Source: Oscillospiraceae bacterium
Lineage (GTDB): Bacteria > Bacillota > Clostridia > Oscillospirales > SIG530
Assembly (NCBI GenBank): GCA_015067075.1
Contig: SVND01000009.1
Span: forward strand, 1 to 54,721
Length of the DNA stretch: 54,721 bases
Direction: 5' to 3'
The notes beneath the pieces are model-generated. The model saw only the letters and a list, made by a program, of their open reading frames with translations. It ran no database searches and was not told the DNA's origin. Numbering within the stretch: position 1 is the stretch's first letter; each line of letters starts with the position of its first letter. The position numbers and the translations under genes are program-made. Positions 39,703 through 49,200 of this stretch are shown piece by piece.

Positions 39703-40518
39703 ATGTTTGCCATAGTTTCAACAAAAAATGCACCTGTTTTCAGCGGAATCCGCAGATTTTTCGCGTTACTTAAGGGTTATACTTTAACAAAACAAAGCTA
39801 TAAAGAGACAGATTTCATTTTATGCGAGCTTTATAAAAGCAAAAACGAGCGTCGCAATATCCGTGCGTGCGCTCGTCTTTTTTCAAAGCTCAAATCGCTG
39901 AACTGCAATAAATGCGTCTTTGAGCGCGATTTCCCGTTTCATGAGCTTGCAAATCAGTTTGGTATAAATAAAATTACCGCACACAGCATTTACCGTCAGT
40001 TTTTACCCGAAATAATAAACAGTGTGTGCGATAATTGCAGTGACATTGCCCTCTGCATTTTTACAAACAGTCCTGAAGATTTTAAATCTTTTGCCAATAT
40101 ATCGCAAAGCATTTCTCAAATACATATTATCACTGACAAAAGCGAATGCATTTTTGAAGATATGCGTATAAAACAGCTAAAAAAAGCCGAGCAAGCTTGC
40201 CACATTGCCGCAATATACAGCGGCGACGAGCTTTTAAGCTCAGCCGTTGTAAAAGAACACGGACTTATATTGAACTTTTCAAATTGCGCTTTGCCCACCA
40301 CGCTTGCAAAAACACGGACAGTTGCTGACAATATCGCCTTCAGATTTGGCAAGGAGCTTATTGTCAAGCTCCCGTCAGGCAATTTTAACCACGCTGAAAT
40401 TGCGCAGGCATTTTTGGACGAGGACAGCAAATGTGATATAAAAGCCGCAGGATTTTGGAGCGGCGGCAGATACATCGGCTTTCGCACAGTTATCCGTCAG
40501 CTTTCAAGCTCCCTTTAG
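39703..40518 (+). CDS. protein of unknown function (271 aa)
   Basis: The ATG at 39703 follows AAAAGGAGAATAAAT, so the longer open frame (from 39649) is rejected. No signal peptide or membrane helix is present. The first half is Lys/Arg- and Cys-rich (NIRACARLF, LNCNKCVFE, VCDNCSD); the second half looks alpha/beta (SQIHIITDKSECIFEDM, KEHGLILNFSNCALP). I do not recognise the family. A sequence like TTGACC and TATAAT near 39647-39675 may be its promoter. Its stop overlaps the stop of the convergent pdaA-like gene by four bases. Base use looks like its neighbours, so recent transfer is not indicated. Confidence 0.65.
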   Translation: MFAIVSTKNAPVFSGIRRFFALLKGYTLTKQSYKETDFILCELYKSKNERRNIRACARLFSKLKSLNCNKCVFERDFPFHELANQFGINKITAHSIYRQFLPEIINSVCDNCSDIALCIFTNSPEDFKSFANISQSISQIHIITDKSECIFEDMRIKQLKKAEQACHIAAIYSGDELLSSAVVKEHGLILNFSNCALPTTLAKTRTVADNIAFRFGKELIVKLPSGNFNHAEIAQAFLDEDSKCDIKAAGFWSGGRYIGFRTVIRQLSSSL

Positions 40519-41306
40519 TCAGTAGCGCAAAGCTCGTTGAGAGTTGCAAAGCTGTAGCCACGCTCGCGCCACATTGCAATAATTTGCGGTAAAATTTCCG
40601 CGTTTGTTTTCGAAGTGGAATGCAAAAGTGCCACCATGCCGGGATGTGTGCGCGACATTATCTTTTTTATTGCTTCCTGCGGTGCAGGCTGTTTATCGTT
40701 GTACCAATCGACGTAAGCAAAGCTCCAAAACACCGTTTTATAGCCCAACTCCTTGGCAAATTTCAGCGACTGCTCCGAATAGCATCCCATGGGAGGACGG
40801 TAAAACTTCGGCATATCGCAGCCAGTAGCTTCCTTATATTTCTCATTTAACGAATCAAGCTCCGCTGCAAACTGAGCCTTGTCCGTTATTTTCGACATAT
40901 CGGGATGTTTATCCGTATGATTGCAAACGAGATGCCCTTCATTTGCCATACGCCTTATAGCGTCCGTGCTGTTTTTAAAAACGGCACCGGTTACAAAAAA
41001 CGCCGCAGGCACGTTTTCTTTTTTAAGTGTATCCAATATACTTTCAAGATAACCGTTATCATACCCAACGTCGAAGGTGAGATATATCACCTTTTCATCG
41101 GGCTTGCCTGCATAGAAAGCGTCATATTTACGGAGAAAATCCACCTTGGGATCGATGGACGGCTGTTTTTCGTTTTCGCAGGGCTTAAAATACCAATCGT
41201 GTTTTTCAGTTGAAGCCTCACTCTCTGCGAAGACCGCTGAAGTAAGAGCAAGGCAGACGCAAAAAAAGCACATCAGTAAAATTCCTGTTTTTATAAATCT
41301 TTTCAT
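40515..41306 (-). CDS. pdaA: PdaA-type polysaccharide deacetylase (delta-lactam synthesis)
   Basis: 263 aa, start after AAAGGAAATGAAGA. Signal peptide to about residue 27 (AVFA). NodB-like deacetylase core: TFDVGYDNGY (PdaA-specific form of the first motif), the zinc His in CNHTDKHPDMS, YRPPMGCYSEQSL, VFWSFAYVDWYNDKQP and HPGMVALLHS. PdaA removes acetyl groups from muramic acid so that spore-cortex muramic delta-lactam can form. The motif variant and length support this over a general chitin/xylan deacetylase. Confidence 0.88.
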   Translation of the reverse strand: MKRFIKTGILLMCFFCVCLALTSAVFAESEASTEKHDWYFKPCENEKQPSIDPKVDFLRKYDAFYAGKPDEKVIYLTFDVGYDNGYLESILDTLKKENVPAAFFVTGAVFKNSTDAIRRMANEGHLVCNHTDKHPDMSKITDKAQFAAELDSLNEKYKEATGCDMPKFYRPPMGCYSEQSLKFAKELGYKTVFWSFAYVDWYNDKQPAPQEAIKKIMSRTHPGMVALLHSTSKTNAEILPQIIAMWRERGYSFATLNELCATD

Positions 41307-41390
41307 TCTTCATTTCCTTTCTGCTTTATGAAGCCTTAAATATTTTATGCAGAAAAAAACGAAAACGAATATTAAAAAAATGACAAAAAA

Positions 41391-41423
41391 AGACCTTGTT
41401 TTCTTTTGAAGAAAGCAAGGTCT
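41391..41423 (-). terminator. terminator of putP
   Basis: AGACCTTG (41391-41398) pairs with CAAGGTCT (41416-41423), extended inward by T/A and G-U pairs, with a T-run on the minus strand. Confidence 0.85.
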
Positions 41424-41437
41424 GTATTTTAATTAAA

Positions 41438-43003
41438 TTATGCTTCTATGCCTTTTTTAACAGCTTCAAAGTCTTCTTCTATCTCTTTAGACGGCTTGGG
41501 TGTCAGAAGAGATACAACTACGATGCAGATAAGGGAGAAAATAAATGCGGGAAGAAGCTCGTAGATAGCGAATGCACCGCCGAGCTTGCTGATAACAAGC
41601 TTCCAAAGGAAGACCATGCCTGCGCCTCCGACCATACCTGCGATAGCGCCTGCCTGAGTTGTGCGCTTCCAGAAAAGTGAAAGTATCATCAAAGGTCCAA
41701 ATGTAGCGCCAAAGCCTGCCCATGCGAAGGAAACGACCTTGAATATAATGCTGTTTTCATCAAGAGCGATGAGAATAGCGATCAATGCAATTACAAGGAG
41801 AGTAATTCTCGTTACCCACATAACCTGCTTATCCGTTGCCTTTTTCTTTATAACGCCCTGGAAAATATTCTTTGCTACTGCAGAGGACGCAATAAGAAGA
41901 TAGGAGTCAGAGGAGCTGATCGTCGCGGCAAGGATACCTGCCATTACGAAGCCTGCCAAAATTGCAGGAAGCGAAGATGTTGCCAACGTGATAAAGATGT
42001 TTTCAGCAGAGGAAGCTGTAAGATGCTCTACGGGGAAGAGCTGTCTGCCGAGGATACCGATGAATACGGCAACTGCAAGGGAAATAACGACCCATACCAT
42101 AGCAATTCTTCTGGAAGCCTTAAGTTCGCCTTCCTTGCGGATAGCCATGAAGCGAAGGAGAACCTGAGGCATACCGAAGTAGCCAAGACCCCAAGCAAGC
42201 ATGGAGCATACGTTGAGAATGCCGTAATCTCTGGGTGCCGCGAAAACAGGCTTACCCGCTTCAACGATCTGCTTGCCTGCCTCGTCAAGAGCAGGAGTTG
42301 CCATTCCGAAAAATTCCAAAAATCCGGGAATAGCCTTGGCATTTTCGATGATAGCACCAAAGCCGCCTGCCTTAACAACACCGATAGCAACGATAACTGT
42401 AAGAGCTATGATCATAACGATGGCCTGCATAAAGTCGGAAACGCTTTCTGCGAGGAAGCCTCCAAGAATGGTATACAAAAGAACGAATATCGCGCCAATT
42501 ATCATCATTGCAATATAAGGTGCACCAAACAGGGTGGAGAAAAGCTTGCCGCACGTTACGAAACAGCTGGAAGCGTAAACTGTAAAGAAAACAAGTATAA
42601 ATACAGCCGCCAAGGTCATGATTATCTTATTCTTTTCACGGAAACGGTTTGAGAAAAACTCGGGAAGAGTTATGGAGTTATTGGCTCTTACGCTGTATCT
42701 GCGAAGTCTCTTTGAGACGATAAGCCAGTTGAAATAAGTGCCGACGGCAAGACCGATAGCCGTCCACGCCGCATCAGCTAAGCCGCACCAATATGCAACA
42801 CCGGGAAGTCCCATCAAAAGCCATCCGCTCATGTCAGATGCTTCAGCACTCATCGCCGTTACCCACGGACCGAGTGAACGTCCGCCAAGAAAATAGTTTT
42901 CTGAACTTTTATTTGCCCTTTTTGCGCAAACAACGCCGATTACGATAACAACTGCCATGTAAATTATCATAGCAATCAGTATCTTAATTGTTTGACCGTT
43001 CAT
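41438..43003 (-). CDS. putP: sodium/proline symporter
   Basis: 521 aa with about 13 membrane helices, normal for the SSS family. Start after CGGAGGAATAAAAA. PutP-like blocks: NYFLGGRSLGPWVTAMSAEASDMSGWLLMGLPG, LRRYSVRANNSITLPEFFSNRF, and ILAATISSSDSYLLIASSAVAKNIF. It brings in proline with sodium. It is a single gene with its own terminator and an inverted repeat (43066-43107) just upstream of its promoter. Exact substrate cannot be proven, but the match to PutP is good along the whole chain. Confidence 0.93.
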   Translation of the reverse strand: MNGQTIKILIAMIIYMAVVIVIGVVCAKRANKSSENYFLGGRSLGPWVTAMSAEASDMSGWLLMGLPGVAYWCGLADAAWTAIGLAVGTYFNWLIVSKRLRRYSVRANNSITLPEFFSNRFREKNKIIMTLAAVFILVFFTVYASSCFVTCGKLFSTLFGAPYIAMMIIGAIFVLLYTILGGFLAESVSDFMQAIVMIIALTVIVAIGVVKAGGFGAIIENAKAIPGFLEFFGMATPALDEAGKQIVEAGKPVFAAPRDYGILNVCSMLAWGLGYFGMPQVLLRFMAIRKEGELKASRRIAMVWVVISLAVAVFIGILGRQLFPVEHLTASSAENIFITLATSSLPAILAGFVMAGILAATISSSDSYLLIASSAVAKNIFQGVIKKKATDKQVMWVTRITLLVIALIAILIALDENSIIFKVVSFAWAGFGATFGPLMILSLFWKRTTQAGAIAGMVGGAGMVFLWKLVISKLGGAFAIYELLPAFIFSLICIVVVSLLTPKPSKEIEEDFEAVKKGIEA

Positions 43004-43036
43004 TTTTTATTCCTCCGTATTGAAATAATTTTCGTT

Positions 43037-43107
43037 ATTATACCATACTTTTAATTAGAATGAAATACAGAATACATTATAGAATAAATTCTGTACTGTA
43101 TTCTGTA
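43037..43107 (-). promoter_or_regulatory. putP promoter with upstream inverted-repeat operator
   Basis: TATAAT on the minus strand at 43037-43042; the -35 position (43060-43065) is poor. Directly upstream, TACAGAATACA (43066-43076) and TGTATTCTGTA (43097-43107) are perfect complements 20 bp apart. A poor -35 box with an adjoining palindrome suggests activation by a dimeric regulator. Confidence 0.55.
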
Positions 43108-43190
43108 TAAATCTAATTTCCCTATTGATAATCAAGGATTTTATTGCTGTACTTTTATCAGTATTAAAAATAATCTTAAAAAAATATTTT

Positions 43191-43787
43191 TTATTTTACA
43201 TTAAAAAATCCCTGCAAAAACATGGGCATCATGGTTTCACCGTATTTTTTCAGCGAATATTCACCGTTGCAAATGCACCAATCGTATATCAGCGCTCTTT
43301 CGCAAAGCGCATACGCCTTTACAAATTCGTTTACCGTTATTTCGCTCTTTATTTCTCCGTTTTCCTGAGCTTTGACCGTTATCTTTTTGAGAAGCTTATA
43401 GTAAACCCTGCGATGGTCAAGCAGATGCTTCTCACCGCTGGTTATGAGCTGTGACGAATAAAGGCGTGCAAGAAGATCGACTGAAATACTGCTTTCTATC
43501 ATGCCGAAAAGCTCGCGGTTAAGGTACATTAACTGCTGAAAGCAAGTCATCGTATCGTCAAGCGTTTCCGTAAGCTGTTCATATTTTTCATCGAAAAGAT
43601 ATGAAAGAGAGCTTAAAAGCGCATCCTTGCCGTCAAAATAATGATAAAACGAGCCCTTTGACGTTTCCGATTCAAAAACTATATCCTCAATAGTCGTATC
43701 ATCGTAGCCCTGCTCATAAAAAAGCTTCCACGCCGCCGCAACTATCTTGCCCTTTGTATTTCTTCCGTTTTTGCTTCCCTTTTTCAC
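43191..43787 (-). CDS. TetR-family transcriptional regulator
   Basis: 198 aa from a GTG at 43787, six bases after GAGGAG and two bases after the stop of the upstream gene; the longer ATG frame overlaps that gene heavily and is rejected. The TetR helix-turn-helix is clear: KIVAAAWKLFYEQGYDDTTIEDIVFESETSKGSFYHYFDGKDALL (about 14-58). The rest is the helical ligand-binding part. It is last in the rnhA-to-tetR run, beside the thioredoxin-reductase-like gene. Ligand unknown. No clear terminator was found after it. Confidence 0.9.
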   Translation of the reverse strand: MKKGSKNGRNTKGKIVAAAWKLFYEQGYDDTTIEDIVFESETSKGSFYHYFDGKDALLSSLSYLFDEKYEQLTETLDDTMTCFQQLMYLNRELFGMIESSISVDLLARLYSSQLITSGEKHLLDHRRVYYKLLKKITVKAQENGEIKSEITVNEFVKAYALCERALIYDWCICNGEYSLKKYGETMMPMFLQGFFNVK

Positions 43788-43789
43788 TT

Positions 43790-44656
43790 TTATCTCCTCG
43801 CTCTCAGCCTTGGGATAATAGACATCGCCGCCTGTGCTCCGTCTGAAACAGCCTTGGATATTTGCAAAAGTCCTCCTATGCAATCGCCTGCCGCATAGAT
43901 CCCCTCCACGTTGGTTTGGAATTTTTCATCGACGATTATATTGCTTGCCTCCGTCATTATTCCCGCCTTTTCAGCAAGATCCGACGAGCTCGCCATACCT
44001 TCCGCAACAAAAACGCCTGCTACCTCAAACTTTATGCCGTCAGTCGTTTCCACAGCTGTAACTCTTTCCTCGCCGCATATCTGCGCTATAGGCGTTTCTA
44101 CTATTTTCACATCCTCGGGAAATTCGCATTCGATCTGCTCACCGTTTGTAAAAACAGTTATGTCATTTGTAAAATGCATAAGTTCCTCAAGCTCAGCTCT
44201 CGCATACGCGCCTGCGCCGATAAGACCAATGCTCTTTTTTCTGTAGAAAAATCCGTCGCAAACTGCGCAAAAGGAAACTCCGCTTCCGCGAAGGCGCTCA
44301 ACACCCTCAATTTTGCTCGTTTTTCTCGCCTTTCCCGTAGCCAAAAGCACAGCGTCAGCCGTAAATTCGCCCTTATCCGTTTTAACAACGAACGGCGCAT
44401 CCATTGAAACAGACGTGACCTGCGCCGAGATAACGTCAACGCCAAGCTCCTTTGCCTGCGCAACTCCCCTTGCCGCAAGCTCCGCGCCGCTGGGATTGTC
44501 AGCCGCGCCGTAGAAATTTTCCACGCGCTCTGCTTTTTCCAAAGCGCCTACGCCTGCGCCGATGACAGCCACGCTCAGTCCCGCTCTTTTAACGTATATG
44601 GCACAGCTTATTCCACACGGACCTTGTCCCACAACGATAAGATCGTATTTATTCAT
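43790..44656 (-). CDS. thioredoxin-reductase-like FAD/NAD(P) oxidoreductase
   Basis: 288 aa from the ATG at 44656 (after AAGGTG), which overlaps the ogt stop by 8 nt; a start at 44677 would overlap more. FAD motif GQGPCGISCA near residue 10, second nucleotide motif GLIGAGAYA, the redox pair CAVCDG (Cys130, Cys133), and the FAD-binding end GIYAAGDCIGGLLQ. This is the low-molecular-weight thioredoxin-reductase type. Length is about 20 aa shorter than usual. No thioredoxin gene lies beside it, so its partner may be another small redox protein. Confidence 0.9.
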   Translation of the reverse strand: MNKYDLIVVGQGPCGISCAIYVKRAGLSVAVIGAGVGALEKAERVENFYGAADNPSGAELAARGVAQAKELGVDVISAQVTSVSMDAPFVVKTDKGEFTADAVLLATGKARKTSKIEGVERLRGSGVSFCAVCDGFFYRKKSIGLIGAGAYARAELEELMHFTNDITVFTNGEQIECEFPEDVKIVETPIAQICGEERVTAVETTDGIKFEVAGVFVAEGMASSSDLAEKAGIMTEASNIIVDEKFQTNVEGIYAAGDCIGGLLQISKAVSDGAQAAMSIIPRLRARR

Positions 44657-45116
44657 TTGCAACGCACCTTCTCTCATGTTCTAAAAGATATTTCTTTATT
44701 TCCGTCCCATATCCATAGCCGACGAGCTTTCCGCTTTTGCCCACGACTCTGTGACACGGCACTATGATGGCAACGGGATTTTTATTGCAGGCTTGTCCTA
44801 CGGCACGCACCGCCGCATTGCATCCTATCCTTTCTGCAATTTGCGAATACGAACGCGTTTCGCCGTAGGGAATTTCCAAAAGCGCAGACCATACCCGCTT
44901 TTGAAAATCCGTACCTGCCGCTGCAATAGGAAAGCTCACGGGCGTTGATTTTCCCGAAAAATAATCAGTAAGCCAGGCTCCGACCTGTTTTATCAAATCA
45001 GTTTCACAAGCATTTTCACCCGCGACTTTGCCAAACCGCACAGCCGTCACCGCTTTTTCATTGCAAAAAACAGTTATCTCCCCCACGGGCGACGTATAGG
45101 TATATTCATTTTCCAT
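44649..45116 (-). CDS. ogt: methylated-DNA-[protein]-cysteine S-methyltransferase
   Basis: 155 aa. It repairs O6-alkylguanine by moving the alkyl group to its own Cys121 in the motif IIVPCHRVVG. The helix-turn-helix part (IPYGETRSYSQIAERIG) precedes it. Its ATG directly follows the stop of the DUF362 gene with no gap. The protein lacks the Ada regulatory domain, as Ogt does. Confidence 0.95.
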   Translation of the reverse strand: MENEYTYTSPVGEITVFCNEKAVTAVRFGKVAGENACETDLIKQVGAWLTDYFSGKSTPVSFPIAAAGTDFQKRVWSALLEIPYGETRSYSQIAERIGCNAAVRAVGQACNKNPVAIIVPCHRVVGKSGKLVGYGYGTEIKKYLLEHERRCVANE

Positions 45117-46247
45117 TTAATTTATCTTCCCTAATCTGCGTTTTATCTTGACCGCATGAGCAGGGCACATTTCATGGCAACAAAAGCATGAAATACATTT
45201 GCTTTTATCTCCGATACACGCTTTTTTATTCTTTATCTCGATTATATGGGCAGGACAGCTTTCCGCACACCTGCCGCAGCCAACGCATTTTTCCTTATCT
45301 ATCCTCGGCACTGATTTCAGCACAGCCTTCATAACCACCGATGCAGGCTTTCTCATAAACCTCGGAAGCTTATCCAGAAAGTCAAGCTTTCTTGTGTCGG
45401 GCAGTAAGAAAGGTCTGTCAAGTTTCGGAAGAGGCTCGCCCATAAGTTCACATTCATCCGCATTGAAAAGTCCCATCTGCCCTGATATTTTTACAGTCTG
45501 CACCTGATCCGTATCAAGTCCGATATATTTTGCCGCCACATAGTCTGCCGCATACATATTTTTCGACACCAAAACCGCTCCCACATGGCGCTTCGTTCCC
45601 GAATTCGGACCGTTACCCTCCATCGCGTCTATTGCATCCACCACCGTTACGCTCGGTGCAACAGTTGCTGACAGTTCCACAAGCATTTTTGAAAAATCCT
45701 CGATATTGGGATATTTATAATGAAGCTCGGGCTTTTGAAGTCCCGGAATAGTTCCGAAAAGATTTTTCACACCATTGGAAAGCATCGTCATAGTATGAGT
45801 TTTAAGCTTCGGAGCATTGATAATATAGTCCGCTTTTAAAACAGGATTTATAAGGTTAAAGCTTTTGCAAAGCTCACCCTTTGCCGTTTTTTCCGCAAAG
45901 CCCGTATCGTAATTGAGCATCAAAACGCCCTCAAGCTCCCTGTAGCCCGCCGCCGTGTATATGCTTTTCAGCGCCTGTGCCGTATAAAGACCGCCTGCGC
46001 TGTCTGCCACAGTTATATCGTTTACACCGTGCTTTTTCAGGCATTTTGCAATAGCACAGACAACTGCAGGATGCGTCGTTACAGCAAGCTCAGGCTTTCT
46101 CGCCAGCACAAGGTTCGGCTTTATCAAGACCCTTTTATCAGCCGTAAGCTCCGTCCACACACCGAGCTCATCAAAAGCCTTTTCGAGCTTGCTTTCTATC
46201 AGCGCTTCATCATATGCATCACTGCAAAAGGTATAAACCTTACTCAT
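45117..46247 (-). CDS. DUF362 protein with C-terminal 2x[4Fe-4S] ferredoxin domain
   Basis: 376 aa. The ATG lies nine bases after GGAGG and overlaps the addB stop by 8 nt. The DUF362 part (about 1-300) has VLIKPNLV, THPAVV, VADSAGG and INAPKLKTHTMTMLSNGVKNLFGTIPG. The C-terminus holds two clusters: CVGCGRCAESCP and CISCFCCHEMC, the second with an unusual CFCC run. The family is widespread in anaerobes but its reaction is unsettled; an electron-transfer role is likely from the clusters. No signal peptide. Confidence 0.9.
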   Translation of the reverse strand: MSKVYTFCSDAYDEALIESKLEKAFDELGVWTELTADKRVLIKPNLVLARKPELAVTTHPAVVCAIAKCLKKHGVNDITVADSAGGLYTAQALKSIYTAAGYRELEGVLMLNYDTGFAEKTAKGELCKSFNLINPVLKADYIINAPKLKTHTMTMLSNGVKNLFGTIPGLQKPELHYKYPNIEDFSKMLVELSATVAPSVTVVDAIDAMEGNGPNSGTKRHVGAVLVSKNMYAADYVAAKYIGLDTDQVQTVKISGQMGLFNADECELMGEPLPKLDRPFLLPDTRKLDFLDKLPRFMRKPASVVMKAVLKSVPRIDKEKCVGCGRCAESCPAHIIEIKNKKACIGDKSKCISCFCCHEMCPAHAVKIKRRLGKIN

Positions 46248-49200
46248 CCGCTATTGCCTCCCAAAAATCATCAACTTTCAGCTTGCGCCTGTAGCCATGC
46301 TGTTTTTTATCATATCTGCATATCGCTCGCATATCGCAATACTTGCACGCATCTTCTCCTCCCAGAGGCTTTATTTCCGCCTTTCCGCTCAAAAGCTCTC
46401 TGCCGATAGCTGAAAGTGCCTTTTCAATATGCTTTTTCAGCTTACCCATCTGCTCCATGGTGGACAAAGTGACCTCCTTATTCGCTTTTAATCCGCCTTC
46501 CTTATCCACCTGCACAGCAATATACGTTTTGTCAAGCTCGCCTGACATCGCGCGCACTATCTGCACGTCATCAAGCAAAATTCCGCTTCGCTTCATTCCT
46601 TCGTTCAGCTTTTTCACTATCTCCGCTTCGTGGCTTTTCGCCTCCATATCAGCCGACACGGTCGGTGCCGTGGCAGGCATATATACAGCCGCCGCAGGCA
46701 CACATTCAGCATTGTTATAAAGCTTTCCTCCGTTTTTCCAAAGGGAAAAAAGATAAAGAGGAAGCTGCATATCAAGTCCGTTGTATATCTCGGAAAGACT
46801 GAACGTCTTTGGTCCCGTTTTATAATCCACAACACGGATATACACCTGACCGTCCTTTTCGTACTTATCCACACGGTCTATTCTTCCCACAAGGCGCAAC
46901 GTAACACCGTCGCCGGCTCTTATTTCAACTGCCTCAACAGTGTCTCCGCTTCCGTCGCCAACGGCAAGCTCCGCCCTGTCAGGCACAAATTCCCCTGCCT
47001 TAAGCTCATCGCAAATGTTTTTGCAAACGAGATAAATACTATCCTTAAGCCTTTCAAAAAGGTGCAAAAATCTCGCCGTCTGCGTTTTTTCGCCTCTTGT
47101 AATTCTGTTAAGCTCCCCTTCAACAAGCGCATCTATTATACTTTTCAGTTCTTCATCGTCAAACTCAAAGCCCTTTTCAACTATTATCTCTGTGAAATGC
47201 TGGAGCACGGAATGAACGAACGTGCCGCTGTCAGGTGCAGAAAATCCGCCCGACGGAAGCGGCGTCAAGCGCAAGCCGTATTGACATAAATATCTGAATT
47301 TACATTTCGCCAGCGTGTCCGAGTTCGTCGCAGACATATTTATCCGCTTTCCGTAAAGCGCAAGCACCGTCCGCTCGCTTATATCCGTACTATGCTTTTC
47401 AAACTCAAGCGCTGTCATGTATTTGCCCAGCCTTTGTTTTCCGCTTTCCGTCCGTGCGATACAATCAAATATGGCGCGCCGTTTGTTCTCGTCCGTTTCC
47501 TTTCCGAGCGCATCGAAAGCCGATGCAACGCTCTCGGCATATGCGGCATCCGACGTCTTAAAGCTGTCCTTTTTCAGTTTCGGAAACATTTCCTTTATTT
47601 GCGCAAGCACATAGGACGGTCGGCACGGCTTTCCATCCATTCCTGCCGCCGAATCACATATAAACAGCTCCTTCGAGGGCGCTGTAAGACACATATAGAC
47701 GTAATATTCCTCGTCGGTGAGCATACGGACGCTGTTTTTAGAAATGGTTATTCCGCATTCCTCAAGCACCTTTTTTTCATCGTCACCTAAAATATTATCC
47801 GTAGACGGCGCTTTTGGAAAGCTTCCATCGTTAAAGCCGAGTAAAAACACATATTTCGCCTCGTGCAAGCGCGACCTGTCAGCCGCCGCCAAAAAAACGG
47901 CATCGGAAAGAAGCGGAATACGTCCAATGTCATATTCCGATATAACAAGCTTCAAAAGCTCCTTATAACTTTGCACCGTCATTGGCGCATCCTTAAGTAT
48001 ATACACCGTTTGCGACAAAGCCGCGGTAAACGTTTCCCAAAGCTGACGGTACTCCTCTGCAAGAGCAAGCTCGCCCTGTCGTGTAAAGCCGTCGCAAATC
48101 ATCTTTATCCTTTGCGGCGCTCCTATTTCCGCTAAAAAACCTGTAATTGCCTTTGAAATATTCGTCGCCGTCATTTCTCCGCTGACAGCTTTTTCAAGCA
48201 ACATGAGCGGCTTTACCACGCGTCTGCGGACATCGTTTATCCGTTTAAGCTTTTGTGCCGTTTGTTCGTCATCGTCAAATCTTCTGTATCCGTTTGGGCT
48301 GAGCACCCAATCCTCTTCACTCGTCCAGCGCTTTCCTTTTATGCGCCATGTTGTCGCATACATTTCCAAAAGGTCAACGTCATCCGACACCTCGTCAACG
48401 AGACCGCATTTAAGATAACGAAAAATATCCTCCGTTTCCCATCCGCCCGAAACAATATCAAGGGCAGAAAAAACGAGAAGCATTATAGGCTTTGACAGCA
48501 CCGCCGTTCTCATATCCGTAAACACGGGAATACCGTGGCGTGCAAATACCTCCTGCGCTATGGCTGCATACTCGTCAGGACTTCGTGCAATAAGCACAGC
48601 ATCGCTGAATTTACATTTTTCCTCTCTGCAAAGGCGCAAAATGTTCATCGCCGCATATTCACATTCATTGTAAGGCGACGACGCCGTATAAATATGTATT
48701 CCATCGCCCTGCGACGTTTCCTTGCCGCAGGCGAAAATATTTTTTTCAAGAAAACGCATTCCTTCGCTTTCCATGCCGTAAACAGTATCAAGATGTATCT
48801 GCGGCAGTTGCTTTACGCCGTTGCTTTCTGCCATTTTTTTAAGCCTTGCGCACGTTATCTCGCATTCCGAGAAGATACGGCTTTGTGCGCCTTCCTTCAT
48901 CGTCAGCGTCACCGTCATTTTTTCACAATCAACCATGAGCTGCTCTATTACTTTAAGCTCAACGGCTGTAAATCCCGTAAATCCGTGGAAATAAATGTGG
49001 GCGTTTTCAAATAAACGCGCCTGACAAAGTGCATCGGCAAGCTGTAAAAGCTCGTCAGCACCGTCAGCAAAGCTCTCCGCCAAAAGCGCATTGTAGCTTG
49101 CATATATAAGTGCAAGCTCAGAAAGCTTATCTCGCACAGAGCCGCTTTCCATCATCTTCGTAGCCTTTTCAAGCATAAGCTCGCTTACGCCGCCGCGCTT

